This document shows, piece by piece, positions 1 through 8,357 of a stretch of DNA of 64,000 bases (positions are counted from its first letter, which is position 1; each line of letters opens with the position of its first letter). The DNA is taken from the NCBI GenBank assembly GCA_040220875.1, contig JAVJVX010000009.1, forward strand, positions 62,001 to 126,000. Reading direction: 5' to 3'. The notes under the pieces are model-generated. The model saw only the letters and a program-made list of their open reading frames with translations, was not told the origin of the DNA and ran no database searches. A program made the position numbers and the translations under genes. This DNA comes from Alphaproteobacteria bacterium (GTDB taxonomy: Bacteria > Pseudomonadota > Alphaproteobacteria > JAVJVX01).

Positions 1-1
1 G

Positions 2-844
2 GTGGACATGCTGGTGATGACGGCAACGCCCATTCCGCGCACGCTGACATTGACAGCTTACGGGGACATGGATGTCTCGCGCCTCCTGGAAAAGCCCGCC
101 AACCGCCGGCCCATCGATACCAGGACCGTGATGCTGGACCGGCTCGACGAGGTGATCGACGGGCTCAGGCGCGCCGTGGAGGCCGGATCGCGCGCCTACT
201 GGGTCTGCCCACTCGTTGCCGAGTCCGAATCCCTCGATCTCGCGGCCGCCGAGGACAGGTTCGCGCAGCTCAAGGAAATCTTCGGCGAACGTGTGGGTCT
301 CGTCCACGGGCGTATGAAAGGTCCGGAAAAAGACTCGATGATGGCAGCCTTTGCTGCCGGGGAGATCCGCGTTCTCGTGGCAACGACCGTGATCGAAGTC
401 GGTGTCGATGTGCCGGAAGCAACACTGATCGTTATCGAACACGCCGAGCGTTTCGGCCTCTCCCAGCTTCACCAGCTTCGCGGTCGCGTCGGGCGCAGCG
501 ACCGACCGTCGACCTGTCTGCTGCTCTATCACAAAACGGCCGGGGAGACGGCGCGCCAGCGCCTGAAGGTAATCCGTGAGACCGACGACGGTTTTCGGAT
601 TGCGGAAGAAGACCTGCGGTTGCGCGGGGCGGGCGAGGTTCTGGGGACGCGCCAAAGCGGCCTGCCGGAATTCCGTCTGGCGGATTTGGCCCAGCATGAC
701 GATCTGCTGCAAATCGCCAGCGACGATGCGAGGCTGATTCTGGAAAAGGACGCTGACTTATCCTCGCCGCGCGGTGCCGCGCTCCGGATACTCCTTTACC
801 TGTTCGAGCGGGATTCGGTCGTCAAATACGCCCGCATCGGCTGA
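2..844 (+). CDS. recG: ATP-dependent DNA helicase RecG, C-terminal part (5' end outside window)
   Basis: This is the last 280 residues of RecG, the branched-DNA helicase that remodels stalled forks and Holliday junctions. Superfamily 2 helicase motifs are visible: TATPIPRT (motif III), LVHGRMK, ATTVIEVGVDVPEA (motif V) and QLRGRVGRS (motif VI), followed by the RecG tail with DLRLRGAGEVLGTRQSG. Mfd shares this translocase core, but the short C-terminus without an Mfd TRCF domain favours RecG. The true start lies upstream of the window, so the GTG at position 2 should not be read as an initiator. It converges on the DUF502 gene with only 17 bases between stop codons. Confidence 0.93.
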   Translation: MDMLVMTATPIPRTLTLTAYGDMDVSRLLEKPANRRPIDTRTVMLDRLDEVIDGLRRAVEAGSRAYWVCPLVAESESLDLAAAEDRFAQLKEIFGERVGLVHGRMKGPEKDSMMAAFAAGEIRVLVATTVIEVGVDVPEATLIVIEHAERFGLSQLHQLRGRVGRSDRPSTCLLLYHKTAGETARQRLKVIRETDDGFRIAEEDLRLRGAGEVLGTRQSGLPEFRLADLAQHDDLLQIASDDARLILEKDADLSSPRGAALRILLYLFERDSVVKYARIG

Positions 845-861
845 CAGCCGGTCACGGCGCC

Positions 862-1602
862 CTAGCGCCCCTTTTTCTTGGCCAGCGCGGCGGCTCGTGC
901 CACCTTCTCCGCCTTGGTCGGCGGCGTGATTATCCCGGCCGAGACCACCAGCTTGATGCCTTCTTCCACGGTCATCTCGAGGGTGATGACGTCTTCGCGT
1001 GGCACGAACAGGAGATAGCCAGACGTGGGATTCGGTGTGGTGGGCAGAAAGACGTTGACCATGTCCTTGTCGGTTTTTTCACCCACTTCTCCCTTGGTGC
1101 CGCTCGTGAGGAAGCCAACCGCCCAGATGTCGCGTCGTGGGTATTCCAGGAGGACGACTTCCCGGAACGCTTTAGATTGATCGGCCAGCACCGTTTCAAA
1201 GAGCTGCTTGAAGACGCTGTAGATGTTCCGGATTACAGGCATGCGGGCGAGAATCCGCTCGCTTGCGCGGATCAGGGCCCGGCCAAAAAAACCGGCGGTG
1301 ACGGCGCCGATGATGGTCAGGCCGATGATTGCAACCAGAAGCCCGATGCCAGGTATGGCAAATGGCAGATAGTTCTCGGGATTGTATTTGTCGGGAAAAA
1401 GCGGCGTGATCTGGTTGTCGACGAAATCGATGAATATCCATGCCAGATAGATCGTCAGGCCGAGCGGCGCGGTCACAAGAACGCCGGTCAGGAAATAGGC
1501 CCTGAGCTTTTGCAGCAGCCGGACCCGGGCCGACGGCAGCTTGGGTGGCGGCCCGGCGAGGCCGTCATTCTGACCGTCTGGTGTTTGCGATGTCTCGCTC
1601 AC
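862..1602 (-). CDS. DUF502 family inner-membrane protein
   Basis: A 246-residue protein of the DUF502 family, function unknown. Two hydrophobic segments near residues 35-60 and 80-105 are followed by a soluble C-terminal half ending in a basic tail (KKKGR). I chose the GTG at 1602 because AAGGA lies a good distance upstream and the family's N-terminus (a short polar stretch before the first membrane helix) starts there. An ATG 41 codons further upstream would add a Cys/Gly-rich stretch with no family resemblance. DUF502 next to recG is a common alphaproteobacterial arrangement. Family assignment is fairly sure; the start is less so. Confidence 0.82.
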   Translation of the reverse strand: MSETSQTPDGQNDGLAGPPPKLPSARVRLLQKLRAYFLTGVLVTAPLGLTIYLAWIFIDFVDNQITPLFPDKYNPENYLPFAIPGIGLLVAIIGLTIIGAVTAGFFGRALIRASERILARMPVIRNIYSVFKQLFETVLADQSKAFREVVLLEYPRRDIWAVGFLTSGTKGEVGEKTDKDMVNVFLPTTPNPTSGYLLFVPREDVITLEMTVEEGIKLVVSAGIITPPTKAEKVARAAALAKKKGR

Positions 1603-1811
1603 TCGGCTTCCTTTCCGCCCCTCTCCGGGATTACCGGGCGCCTGGCATGATGCGCCTGAGGCGTTTTGAGCACAATAATCAAAGCAATTCCAGCGGCTTC
1701 CCGAGGCCCCTGCAGCATGGAACATGCGTTAGACCTGGCCCGGCCGTCCTGCTAGGCTTTTCCGAGCGGCCGACACCCGATCCCGTCCGCCGCCAACGAA
1801 GGGGGGCCGGT

Positions 1812-2492
1812 ATGACTGCTTCAAACGACAGGCCGGCGCCGGACCGCTCCGCCGCCGGCAGTTCTTCGCCGGCGAAACTGGTAAAGGACGCCGGACCCCT
1901 GCGCGAGCACTACGGCGAGCCTCTGGAGATGGCCCTCGCACTTCACAAGCCGGCCCTGGACGCGCTGCACCGAAGATTTATCGCACATTCGCCCTTTATT
2001 TGTCTTGCTACCGCCGATGCGTCGGGCCAGCCGAGTGTTTCGCCCAAGGGCGACGCCCCCGGTTTTGTGCGGGTGCTGGACGACCGCACGCTGCTTATTC
2101 CGGATCGACCGGGCAACCGCAAAATCCGCGGTTTGGAGAACATGGTCCAGAATGACAGGATTGCCCTGATCTTCATGATCCCCGGCGTCTCGGAAACCCT
2201 GCGGGTCGAGGGACGAGCCCGGATCACACTCGATGACAAGCTTCTCGAATCGGGCAGGGTTGACGGCAAGAACCCGCCGGCCGCCATCGTTATCGAAATC
2301 GACCTGGTTTACATTCACTGTGGCAAGGCCATGGTCCGCTCCCGCCTCTGGGATGAGGACAGCCGGGTCGCCCCGGGCACGGTACCGAGCCTGGCAGAAT
2401 TCATCGTCACCCAGGACGGAGCATCGACGGATACGGGACTCGAAAAGATCGAGGCCCTTGTCGATCACGTCTACAAGGACGAGTTGTACTGA
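1812..2492 (+). CDS. Pyridoxamine 5'-phosphate oxidase-like FMN-binding protein
   Basis: A 226-residue split-barrel flavin-binding protein of the PNPOx-like group (the kind often annotated as MSMEG_1061 family). The core runs from FICLATADASGQPSVSPKGD through VLDDRTLLIPDRPGNRK to DRIALIFMIPG, the usual order of strands that hold FMN. The ATG at 1812 has a strong AAGGGGGG Shine-Dalgarno; an earlier in-frame ATG would run through the promoter and overlap the divergent DUF502 start. Such proteins reduce or oxidise small molecules with FMN or F420, or act as flavin chaperones; the substrate cannot be told. The next gene is an AhpD-fold protein 39 bases downstream, probably cotranscribed. Confidence 0.82.
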   Translation: MTASNDRPAPDRSAAGSSSPAKLVKDAGPLREHYGEPLEMALALHKPALDALHRRFIAHSPFICLATADASGQPSVSPKGDAPGFVRVLDDRTLLIPDRPGNRKIRGLENMVQNDRIALIFMIPGVSETLRVEGRARITLDDKLLESGRVDGKNPPAAIVIEIDLVYIHCGKAMVRSRLWDEDSRVAPGTVPSLAEFIVTQDGASTDTGLEKIEALVDHVYKDELY

Positions 2493-2531
2493 ACCTTCAA
2501 ATCAAGAACCGAAACAAAGGGAGACCGGATA

Positions 2532-3083
2532 ATGAGCTATCTTCCGTCGAAACCGAAACATTCCCTTGTTCACATCCTGTTGGATCACCCCGCCCTCACC
2601 CGGGCGCAAATCGCTTATGTCGAAGAGGTTATGCGCGGCGACTCGCCCTTCTCCGCCCTGGACCGGGAAACCGTTTTCGCCTTCTGTTCGGGCCTGAACA
2701 ACTGCGGGTTCTGCGAGACGTCCCACACCATCACGGTTGAGATACTCGGCGGCGAGAAAGGGCTCGTCCGGGATCTGGTGGACGATCCAAACCTGATCAA
2801 CGCCCCGGAAAACCTGCGTCCGGTTCTTGCCTATGCGCGTAAACTGACGTTGCGGCCGAGCAGTGTCGGCCAGACGGATATCGACGCCATCCTGGAGGCC
2901 GGATGGAGCGAGACCGCGCTCGTTCATCTGGCCAATGTCGTCGGACTGGCCAATCTCTTCAACCGGATCGTGGAAGGCCTCGGCGTGCCGAATGATCCGG
3001 ATATGGTCGCGATGGGCGGCAAGATGATGGCAGAGGACGGCTACATGCCGATCATCGAAAGATTGAAAGAACCGGCCGAGTAA
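2532..3083 (+). CDS. AhpD-like / carboxymuconolactone decarboxylase-fold peroxidase-related protein
   Basis: A 183-residue AhpD-fold protein. The redox centre CGFCETSH (C58, C61, H65) has the CxxC...H spacing of AhpD-type alkylhydroperoxidases, with an extra Cys at 52. Proteins of this family use the cysteine pair to reduce peroxides or disulfides, though many members have no proven substrate. GGGAGACC sits just before the ATG. It follows the FMN-binding split-barrel gene and ends at a strong bidirectional terminator. A small oxidative-stress unit with the upstream gene is plausible but inferred. Confidence 0.85.
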   Translation: MSYLPSKPKHSLVHILLDHPALTRAQIAYVEEVMRGDSPFSALDRETVFAFCSGLNNCGFCETSHTITVEILGGEKGLVRDLVDDPNLINAPENLRPVLAYARKLTLRPSSVGQTDIDAILEAGWSETALVHLANVVGLANLFNRIVEGLGVPNDPDMVAMGGKMMAEDGYMPIIERLKEPAE

Positions 3084-3111
3084 CTCGCGGCACCGGGTTG
3101 TCGCTTTAAGG

Positions 3112-3139
3112 AAAGGGCGGGTCCAAGGACCCGCCCTTT
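3112..3139. terminator. Bidirectional intrinsic terminator
   Basis: AAAGGGCGGGTCC pairs perfectly with GGACCCGCCCTTT around a tiny loop. The arms give a run of A on one side and T on the other, so it can stop transcription from both the rightward AhpD-like gene and the leftward DUF1329 gene that converge here. Confidence 0.85.
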
Positions 3140-3173
3140 CTCGTCGCGTTTTTCGGTTTGTGCGTTGAATGCC

Positions 3174-4451
3174 TTAGCGGCCGCCCGCTTCCAGCTGGTT
3201 CAGCGTCACTTCCTGTGCCGTCACGTCAGGCGGATTGACCCGCCAGGAGTCGTGCGACTGGAAGATCGTCGCGTGGCGACGCTGGAAATCGGCTGTCTGT
3301 CCCCAGGCCGACAGAACCGCCGAACCGCCGTCCTCGGTCTTGAGGGGCCATGACGCAAAGTTCTGGAACTTCCAGAATTCACCTTTCTTGTCATACATCT
3401 CGCCGAATATCGGGCGCCAGTTGCCGGCATCCACGTAGAAGATTTTCTTGCTGTACGGATGCTCCGCCGGCGGGATCGACTCGACCACGTAGACTTCGCG
3501 CGGTTCCCAGTTGTCTACCGGGTTCCAATAGGGCGGGTTTTCCAGATCGACACGCGGATGTTGCTGGATCGGGTCCGCGGCGTCTTCCACCCAGGTCGGC
3601 TTCAGAGAGTTGGCGACATAGAGGATCGGACGCTTTTCCAGAATCTTGTAGCTCTGGTACCAGCTTGGATGAGCGTTGAAGATCTCGATGTCGTCCTGAA
3701 GCTGATCGGTGCCGCCGATAGGATCCATCCAGGCGCCGCCCGACAGCCGCCGCACGCGACGCACGGTCCGGACATAAGCCCATACGTCGGGGAGCTTGCC
3801 CGTATCGTAGCGCAGCGTGAACGTGCCGAGTCCCCGAATATCCTGCGGATACCAGGCCCATAAGAGCAGCTTGTCGAGGATCGTGCCGTCGCCCTCGACC
3901 GGATTGTTGGTATCCCGGACGAGGCCCTTCATGTAGTAGCGCAGATATCCCCAGAACTGGCGGCGTTCGAGGCCGGTTTCGCCGTCGATCAGAAGGAAAG
4001 CGAATTTGCTGAGATCCTGCACGTCGGCCCGGGGCTGTGAATAGGTAAAGTTCCAGACGACCTTGGCCCCGCTATGCGGGTCGTTCATGTCGATGTTCGG
4101 GAACGGAACCCCGGCCTTGTAGCCCGTGACCATCTTTGTCGCCGGGTCATACTGGACACTGGCCGAGTAGCGCTCGGTAGCCTCCAACAACCGCGGATCG
4201 CGCGGGATAGGCTTCGGTGCAACCAGTGGAAGTGTCAGGTTCCACTCCCGTACCTGCCATTCAATTTTTTCCGACAGCAGGTCGGCGACGGGATATCCCT
4301 GAAAGGTTCCCTTCTTCAATTCGTCGATGTTGGAACTGGTAATCACGGTGCCGGGTGCGACTTCTGTTGTATCCTGCGCCGCTACTCCCGACGACATGCC
4401 GGCAAAAACCACCGCCAGGGTTACGGCGGCGCTGCTTTTAAGCAATTTCAT
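3174..4451 (-). CDS. DUF1329 exported protein, paralogue 1
   Basis: A 425-residue secreted protein of the DUF1329 family, related in fold to the LolA/LolB lipoprotein carriers. A clear signal peptide (KLLKSSAAVTLAVVFAG, cut after VAAQ) sends it to the periplasm or outer membrane. Family blocks such as DGETGLERRQFWGYLRYY, KLLLWAWYPQDIRGLGTF, SGGAWMDPIGGTDQL and ADFQRRHATIF are all present, so it looks intact. DUF1329 genes often sit with hydrophobic-compound catabolism or RND-type export genes; the molecular role is unknown. It stands alone here behind its own promoter and has a close paralogue at 19343-20629. Confidence 0.88.
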   Translation of the reverse strand: MKLLKSSAAVTLAVVFAGMSSGVAAQDTTEVAPGTVITSSNIDELKKGTFQGYPVADLLSEKIEWQVREWNLTLPLVAPKPIPRDPRLLEATERYSASVQYDPATKMVTGYKAGVPFPNIDMNDPHSGAKVVWNFTYSQPRADVQDLSKFAFLLIDGETGLERRQFWGYLRYYMKGLVRDTNNPVEGDGTILDKLLLWAWYPQDIRGLGTFTLRYDTGKLPDVWAYVRTVRRVRRLSGGAWMDPIGGTDQLQDDIEIFNAHPSWYQSYKILEKRPILYVANSLKPTWVEDAADPIQQHPRVDLENPPYWNPVDNWEPREVYVVESIPPAEHPYSKKIFYVDAGNWRPIFGEMYDKKGEFWKFQNFASWPLKTEDGGSAVLSAWGQTADFQRRHATIFQSHDSWRVNPPDVTAQEVTLNQLEAGGR

Positions 4452-4563
4452 TTATGAGGCTCCCCATCTGAGGTTGGGACCGCGCGGTTCGTCGCGAGAC
4501 GTCCCGCCGTTACACGCTTCTCAGGACTTCGAACGCTTCCAAACTGAAACATCCCACCATTCC

Positions 4564-4592
4564 TGTATACGTATTTTCCGAAGTGTAAACAA
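4564..4592 (-). promoter_or_regulatory. Sigma70-type promoter for DUF1329 paralogue 1
   Basis: On the minus strand TTGTTT and TATACA are separated by 17 bases, about 115 bases upstream of the DUF1329 start. The 278-base stretch 4452-4729 that contains it shows no credible gene. The -10 match is good and the -35 is partial, so this is a prediction only. Confidence 0.5.
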
Positions 4593-4729
4593 GCGCCTTG
4601 CCCCTACCCGGCTTCCCGGGCCCGCATAGCGCGCCGGAAATATCGGGGATTTCCTTGTCCTCTCGCAGTGTGCGCGACCGAAACACGGGTCTTCAATACA
4701 TCGTGAGCGTCTGGATCCTGCGGCGTCAC

Positions 4730-5179
4730 TCAGTCCACCCAAAGGTCGCGTTTGCGATGCCAGTCTTCAATGGAAGCGTCGGGGTATTCCTCGAAATGCG
4801 CGTTAGAGGCATCTGCCGGCGGCAGCTTCACCCAGGATGCGCGGTAGTTCAGCATGATGTGAGTCTGATCCGGCGCCGCCGGCAGGTCTGTATCTATGGC
4901 AGAGGCGAAGGGATGGACGAGTTCGGGCCATCTTTCATCCCAGACCCAGAGAGCGCTGCCGCACCGCGCACAAAAATGTCGCCGCCCCATATAGACCGAA
5001 ATGTGATCGCGTCCCGTAATCTCAAGACTGCCCATGTCGCCCATCAGGTTGATCGCATATCCCCCGCCCCCGGCGGTTTTCCGGCAGATCGAACAATAGC
5101 AGCGCATATACGGATAGGGTGTGTGGGATATCACCGAGAAACGGACGGCGCCACAATGGCAAGAGCCTTCGAGTTTCAT
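4730..5179 (-). CDS. GFA / CENP-V domain zinc protein
   Basis: A 149-residue protein of the GFA (glutathione-dependent formaldehyde-activating enzyme-like) family. Zinc-binding cysteines are in the expected places: SCHCGAV near the N-terminus, CYCSICRKT near residue 30, and CARCGSALW near residue 70. The family binds zinc through these and was named for a glutathione-formaldehyde adduct reaction that few members have been shown to perform. It lies 39 bases downstream of the halohydrin dehalogenase-like gene on the same strand, so the two may be cotranscribed. Function in this setting is open. Confidence 0.88.
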   Translation of the reverse strand: MKLEGSCHCGAVRFSVISHTPYPYMRCYCSICRKTAGGGGYAINLMGDMGSLEITGRDHISVYMGRRHFCARCGSALWVWDERWPELVHPFASAIDTDLPAAPDQTHIMLNYRASWVKLPPADASNAHFEEYPDASIEDWHRKRDLWVD

Positions 5180-5218
5180 CTCAGATAACCCTCCTAAATA
5201 CTTTATAAAATATGATAT

Positions 5219-5893
5219 TTACTGCACCCATCCTCCAGCGAATGGAATGGCCTGGCCAATCAGGAAATTACATTCGTCGCTGGCCAGAAAGACGGCCAGC
5301 ATGGCGTCTTCCTCGGGCGTGCCAAGGCGCCGGGCCGGGACGTCCTTCAGCCGCGCCTTGAAGGCGTCGGTCTCCTGGTAGTCCTTCGGAAAATAGACCG
5401 GATTATCGACGAAATTCTGTGCGATGGCGTTGATCTGCACGTTATGGCGCGCGACCTCGACCGCGACCGACTTCACATAGCCGAGTTGCGCACCCCGTGC
5501 CGCAGCATAGGCCGCCGCGCGGGGTTGGCCACGCATCGGAGAGGCGCTGCCCATGACCACGATCTTGCCCGTCTGGCGCTCGGTCATCTGCGGCAGCACC
5601 GCCCGAACCAGCCCGTGCAAGGGCATTACCATGGCGCGGAACAGGCCCTCGAAAGTGGCGTCATCCACGTCAACCGTGGGAACGCGCGGGTTGACGGCGG
5701 CGAGATTGGCGATCAACACGTCGATTTCGCCAGCCTGCTCGACCAGTGCATCGGCCGCGCCCTCGCCGGTCAGATCGCCGTCATCAGCCAGAACAGAGGC
5801 CCCCTCCTTCGCAAAGGCGGCCGTCAGGGCCGGGCCCATAAATGTCTCCGACTGGGTAATGAGCACCTTCTTGCCATTTAGACGTCCGCTCAT
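5219..5893 (-). CDS. Halohydrin dehalogenase-like SDR-fold protein
   Basis: A 224-residue protein with the short-chain dehydrogenase fold but not the SDR active site. In place of the glycine-rich NAD loop it has T13-x4-F18-x-G20 (TQSETFMG), and in place of Ser-Tyr-Lys it has S116-x12-Y129-x3-R133. Those are exactly the two signatures used to define halohydrin dehalogenases (HheA-HheG type), which convert vicinal haloalcohols to epoxides and halide without a cofactor. The segment after strand six (AIAQNFVDNPVYFP) resembles the halide-binding loop of that family. I start at the ATG at 5893, which has GGGAGC upstream; longer reading frames overlap the divergent reductase. An ordinary SDR is the alternative but lacks the catalytic Lys. 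Confidence 0.82.
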   Translation of the reverse strand: MSGRLNGKKVLITQSETFMGPALTAAFAKEGASVLADDGDLTGEGAADALVEQAGEIDVLIANLAAVNPRVPTVDVDDATFEGLFRAMVMPLHGLVRAVLPQMTERQTGKIVVMGSASPMRGQPRAAAYAAARGAQLGYVKSVAVEVARHNVQINAIAQNFVDNPVYFPKDYQETDAFKARLKDVPARRLGTPEEDAMLAVFLASDECNFLIGQAIPFAGGWVQ

Positions 5894-5994
5894 TTCCGGT
5901 AAGCTCCCTTTTTCAATGCCCTCGCCACCAGTGAGGATCATGCGCTCCTGTTCCCGTTCGGGGCAAGAGCAGCAGGAAGGACGGAGAACTTGCC

Positions 5995-6975
5995 ATGAAA
6001 TACCGTGAGCTTGGCCAAAACGGCCCGCAGGTTTCAGCCATCGGTCTCGGATGCATGGGCATGGTCGGCTGGTACGGGACCCGTGACGACAAGGAGGCCC
6101 GCGCGACCCTCGATCTGGCAATCGACCGGGGCGTCAATTTTCTCGATACCGCCGATATCTACCAGGGGGGCGAAAATGAAAAATTCGTCGCGGCCAGCAT
6201 AGCGGGCAAGCGCGACAAGGTGTTCATCGCGACCAAGTTCGGCTTTCAGCGGTCGGAAGATGGCACGCTTACGTTCAACGGTCGGCCGGATTATCTCCGG
6301 GCTGCCTGCGAAGCCAGCCTCAAGCGGCTCGGGATCGACACGATCGACCTTTACTACGCTCATCGCGTGGATCCTGACGTGGCGATAGAGGAAACGGTCG
6401 GCGAGATGTCCCGCCTGAAGGAAGAGGGCAAGATTCGCCATCTCGGCCTGTCCGAGGCAAGCGCGACCTCGATTCGCAGGGCCCAGGCGACCCATCCCAT
6501 CGCGGCGCTGCAAAGCGAATATTCCTTGTGGACCCGCGACCCCGAGGGCGAGATCCTGGACACCTGCCGCGAACTGGGAATCGCCTTCGTCCCCTACAGC
6601 CCGCTGGGTCGCGGCTTCCTTACGGGAAAGCTGGCGATCGAGGATCTGCCGGAAGATGATAACCGGCGCCAGAACCCTCGTTTTGAGGCCGAGAACGCAG
6701 CGCGGAACATGGAATTGGTGCGCCGGATTCGCGCCCTGGCCGAGCAGAAGAACTGCACGGCGCCGCAACTGGCGCTCGCCTGGCTTCTGGCGCAGGGAGA
6801 CGACATCATCTCCATTCCGGGAACCAAGAAGCGGAAATATCTCGAGGAAAACCTGGCGGCACTCGATGTCACGCTGACCGCGGAGGATCTCGCCCGGATC
6901 GATCGGGACCTGCCGCCCGGCAGTGCGGCGGGCGAGCGTTATCCGCCCGCCATGATGGAAAAGGTTGGCCACTAA
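5995..6975 (+). CDS. Aldo/keto reductase
   Basis: A 326-residue NADPH-dependent aldo/keto reductase of the YajO/AKR13-like group. The catalytic tetrad is visible: Asp and Tyr in [11 protein letters not shown], Lys in IATKFGF and His in DLYYAHRVD. The C-terminal cofactor pocket [14 protein letters not shown] is present. GGACGGAGAA precedes the ATG. It is divergent from the halohydrin dehalogenase-like gene, with about 100 bases between them. Substrate is probably a small aldehyde or ketone; the pairing with a possible epoxide-forming enzyme is suggestive but not proof of a pathway. Confidence 0.92.
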   Translation: MKYRELGQNGPQVSAIGLGCMGMVGWYGTRDDKEARATLDLAIDRGVNFLDTADIYQGGENEKFVAASIAGKRDKVFIATKFGFQRSEDGTLTFNGRPDYLRAACEASLKRLGIDTIDLYYAHRVDPDVAIEETVGEMSRLKEEGKIRHLGLSEASATSIRRAQATHPIAALQSEYSLWTRDPEGEILDTCRELGIAFVPYSPLGRGFLTGKLAIEDLPEDDNRRQNPRFEAENAARNMELVRRIRALAEQKNCTAPQLALAWLLAQGDDIISIPGTKKRKYLEENLAALDVTLTAEDLARIDRDLPPGSAAGERYPPAMMEKVGH

Positions 6976-6979
6976 TGGA

Positions 6980-7011
6980 AAGGCGTCTACCGCCGGACCG
7001 GCCGGCGCCTT
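6980..7011. terminator. Possible weak bidirectional terminator
   Basis: AAGGCG and CGCCTT enclose a GC-rich interior (including CCGG/CCGG pairs) in the short gap between the converging aldo/keto reductase and LOG-family genes. There is no long T run, so termination is uncertain. Confidence 0.35.
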
Positions 7012-7012
7012 A

Positions 7013-7864
7013 TCAGAGCTGGCCGCCCGGCTTGTCGAGTGCGTATCCCAAGAGCTCGCGCGTGAGGTAGTCATACGCCTCGTCCACCGAATCGGTGGAC
7101 AGGAAAAGTTCGAGGTCTTCCGGGCTGATGGTGCCGAGGCGCGCCAGTGCTCCCAAATCCATGATCTCGTCCCAGAACCGCTTTCCGAACAGAACAATCG
7201 GCATATGCTTCCGGACCTTCTGGGTCTGCACCAACGTCAGCACCTCGAAAAACTCGTCCAATGTGCCAAAGCCGCCGGGGAAGAACACCATCGCCTTGGC
7301 GAGATAGACAAACCAGAATTTGCGCATGAAGAAGTAATGGAATTCGAAGGCGAGGTTGCGGGTTATGTAGGGGTTCTCCTCCTGTTCGAAAGGAAGTGAG
7401 ACGTTCAGCCCGATGTTGAGTCCCCGCGCTTCGGAGGCCCCCCTGTTGGCGGCCTCCATGATCCCCGGCCCGCCACCCGAGCAGATCACAAACCGCCTGA
7501 GTGATTCCGGACCAAGGTCCTTGGACCAGCGGGTCAGCCGGTCGGCCAGGCTGCGGGCGGCCTCGTAATATTCGGACATGGCGAGGTTGCGCTCGGCGGT
7601 CGCCAGGTCGCCCTCGCCCGCCCGCGCGGCGTCCAAATTCTTTTTCGCGACATCTTCAGGCTGCAGCCGTGCGGAGCCGAAAAAGACGATCGTGTCCGAT
7701 ACGTCCGCGTCCCGGAACCGCTTTTCCGGCTCCAGATATTCGGAGAGGATCCGTATCTCGCGCGCATCCGGGCTCTTGAGAAAGGCCGTATTGTCATACG
7801 CCTTGAGCGGCCCCTGCCATCCCCCGTCCTCGGCCAGCGGAGTCTTTTTTCTCGGATCGTCCAT
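7013..7864 (-). CDS. LOG family (TIGR00730-type) nucleotide phosphoribohydrolase-like protein
   Basis: A 283-residue Rossmann-fold protein of the lysine decarboxylase-like/LOG family. The diagnostic motifs are CSGGGPGIMEAANRGA and FPGGFGTLDEFFE (PGGxGTxxE). LOG enzymes release the base from cytokinin-type or ordinary nucleoside 5'-monophosphates. The long N-terminal extension (about 90 residues before the Rossmann core) resembles the larger bacterial class, whose natural substrate is likely AMP or related nucleotides. No strong Shine-Dalgarno precedes the ATG. It is the last gene of the leftward run that starts with the FkbM gene. Confidence 0.88.
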   Translation of the reverse strand: MDDPRKKTPLAEDGGWQGPLKAYDNTAFLKSPDAREIRILSEYLEPEKRFRDADVSDTIVFFGSARLQPEDVAKKNLDAARAGEGDLATAERNLAMSEYYEAARSLADRLTRWSKDLGPESLRRFVICSGGGPGIMEAANRGASEARGLNIGLNVSLPFEQEENPYITRNLAFEFHYFFMRKFWFVYLAKAMVFFPGGFGTLDEFFEVLTLVQTQKVRKHMPIVLFGKRFWDEIMDLGALARLGTISPEDLELFLSTDSVDEAYDYLTRELLGYALDKPGGQL

Positions 7865-7890
7865 TCAGCGGGCCGGTCGATGGGAGGCGG

Positions 7891-8322
7891 TCACGCGCGC
7901 GGGCTCCCGACATCGGGGCCGCGGGCGTCCTCTGGTTCCTCTGACGAATTGAAGTTCATTTCGAGACGCACTCCGTTCGGGTCGTCGACAAATAGCTGCC
8001 AGAGCGGTGGGCTGGTGATGATGCTTTCACTGACCTTCAGGCCGTGCGCCAACAGCCGCGCCTTCATTTCGTCGTATCCCTTTGCCAGCATGGCAATGTG
8101 ATCGACCGCTGCGCCACCCTCCTCGAAGCGGCCCTGATCATCTACCGCCATGTAGCCGCCCATAAGGTGAAACATCGTGCGGCCCATTTGAAGCCATGCG
8201 CCCGGGAAATCGAATTCTGGCCGCGCCACCTTTTCCATGCCGAGAATTTCCACATAAAACCGTTCGGTCTCTTCAAGGTCGCGGGCCTTGATCGTGACGT
8301 GATGGAGGTCAAGCAGGGCCAT
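7891..8322 (-). CDS. VOC / glyoxalase-fold protein
   Basis: A 143-residue single-unit vicinal oxygen chelate protein with two beta-alpha-beta-beta-beta modules. Candidate metal ligands are the His in LHHVTIKA, the His in VDHIAML and the Glu in VRLEMNFN. The ATG at 8322 is preceded by GAGGGAGAG; an upstream ATG is worse placed. Members include glyoxalase I, dioxygenases and resistance proteins, and the sequence does not settle which. It lies 26 bases upstream of the LOG gene and 35 downstream of the M20 peptidase gene. Confidence 0.85.
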   Translation of the reverse strand: MALLDLHHVTIKARDLEETERFYVEILGMEKVARPEFDFPGAWLQMGRTMFHLMGGYMAVDDQGRFEEGGAAVDHIAMLAKGYDEMKARLLAHGLKVSESIITSPPLWQLFVDDPNGVRLEMNFNSSEEPEDARGPDVGSPRA

Positions 8323-8357
8323 CTTTCTCTCCCTCGACTTTGGGGCCCGACTCTTGC

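Noticed and set aside
4521-4742. 73-codon minus-strand frame upstream of DUF1329 paralogue 1
   Set aside because: Translation is Arg/Ser/Gly-rich, overlaps the 3' end of the GFA gene, covers the likely promoter and has no good ribosome site.
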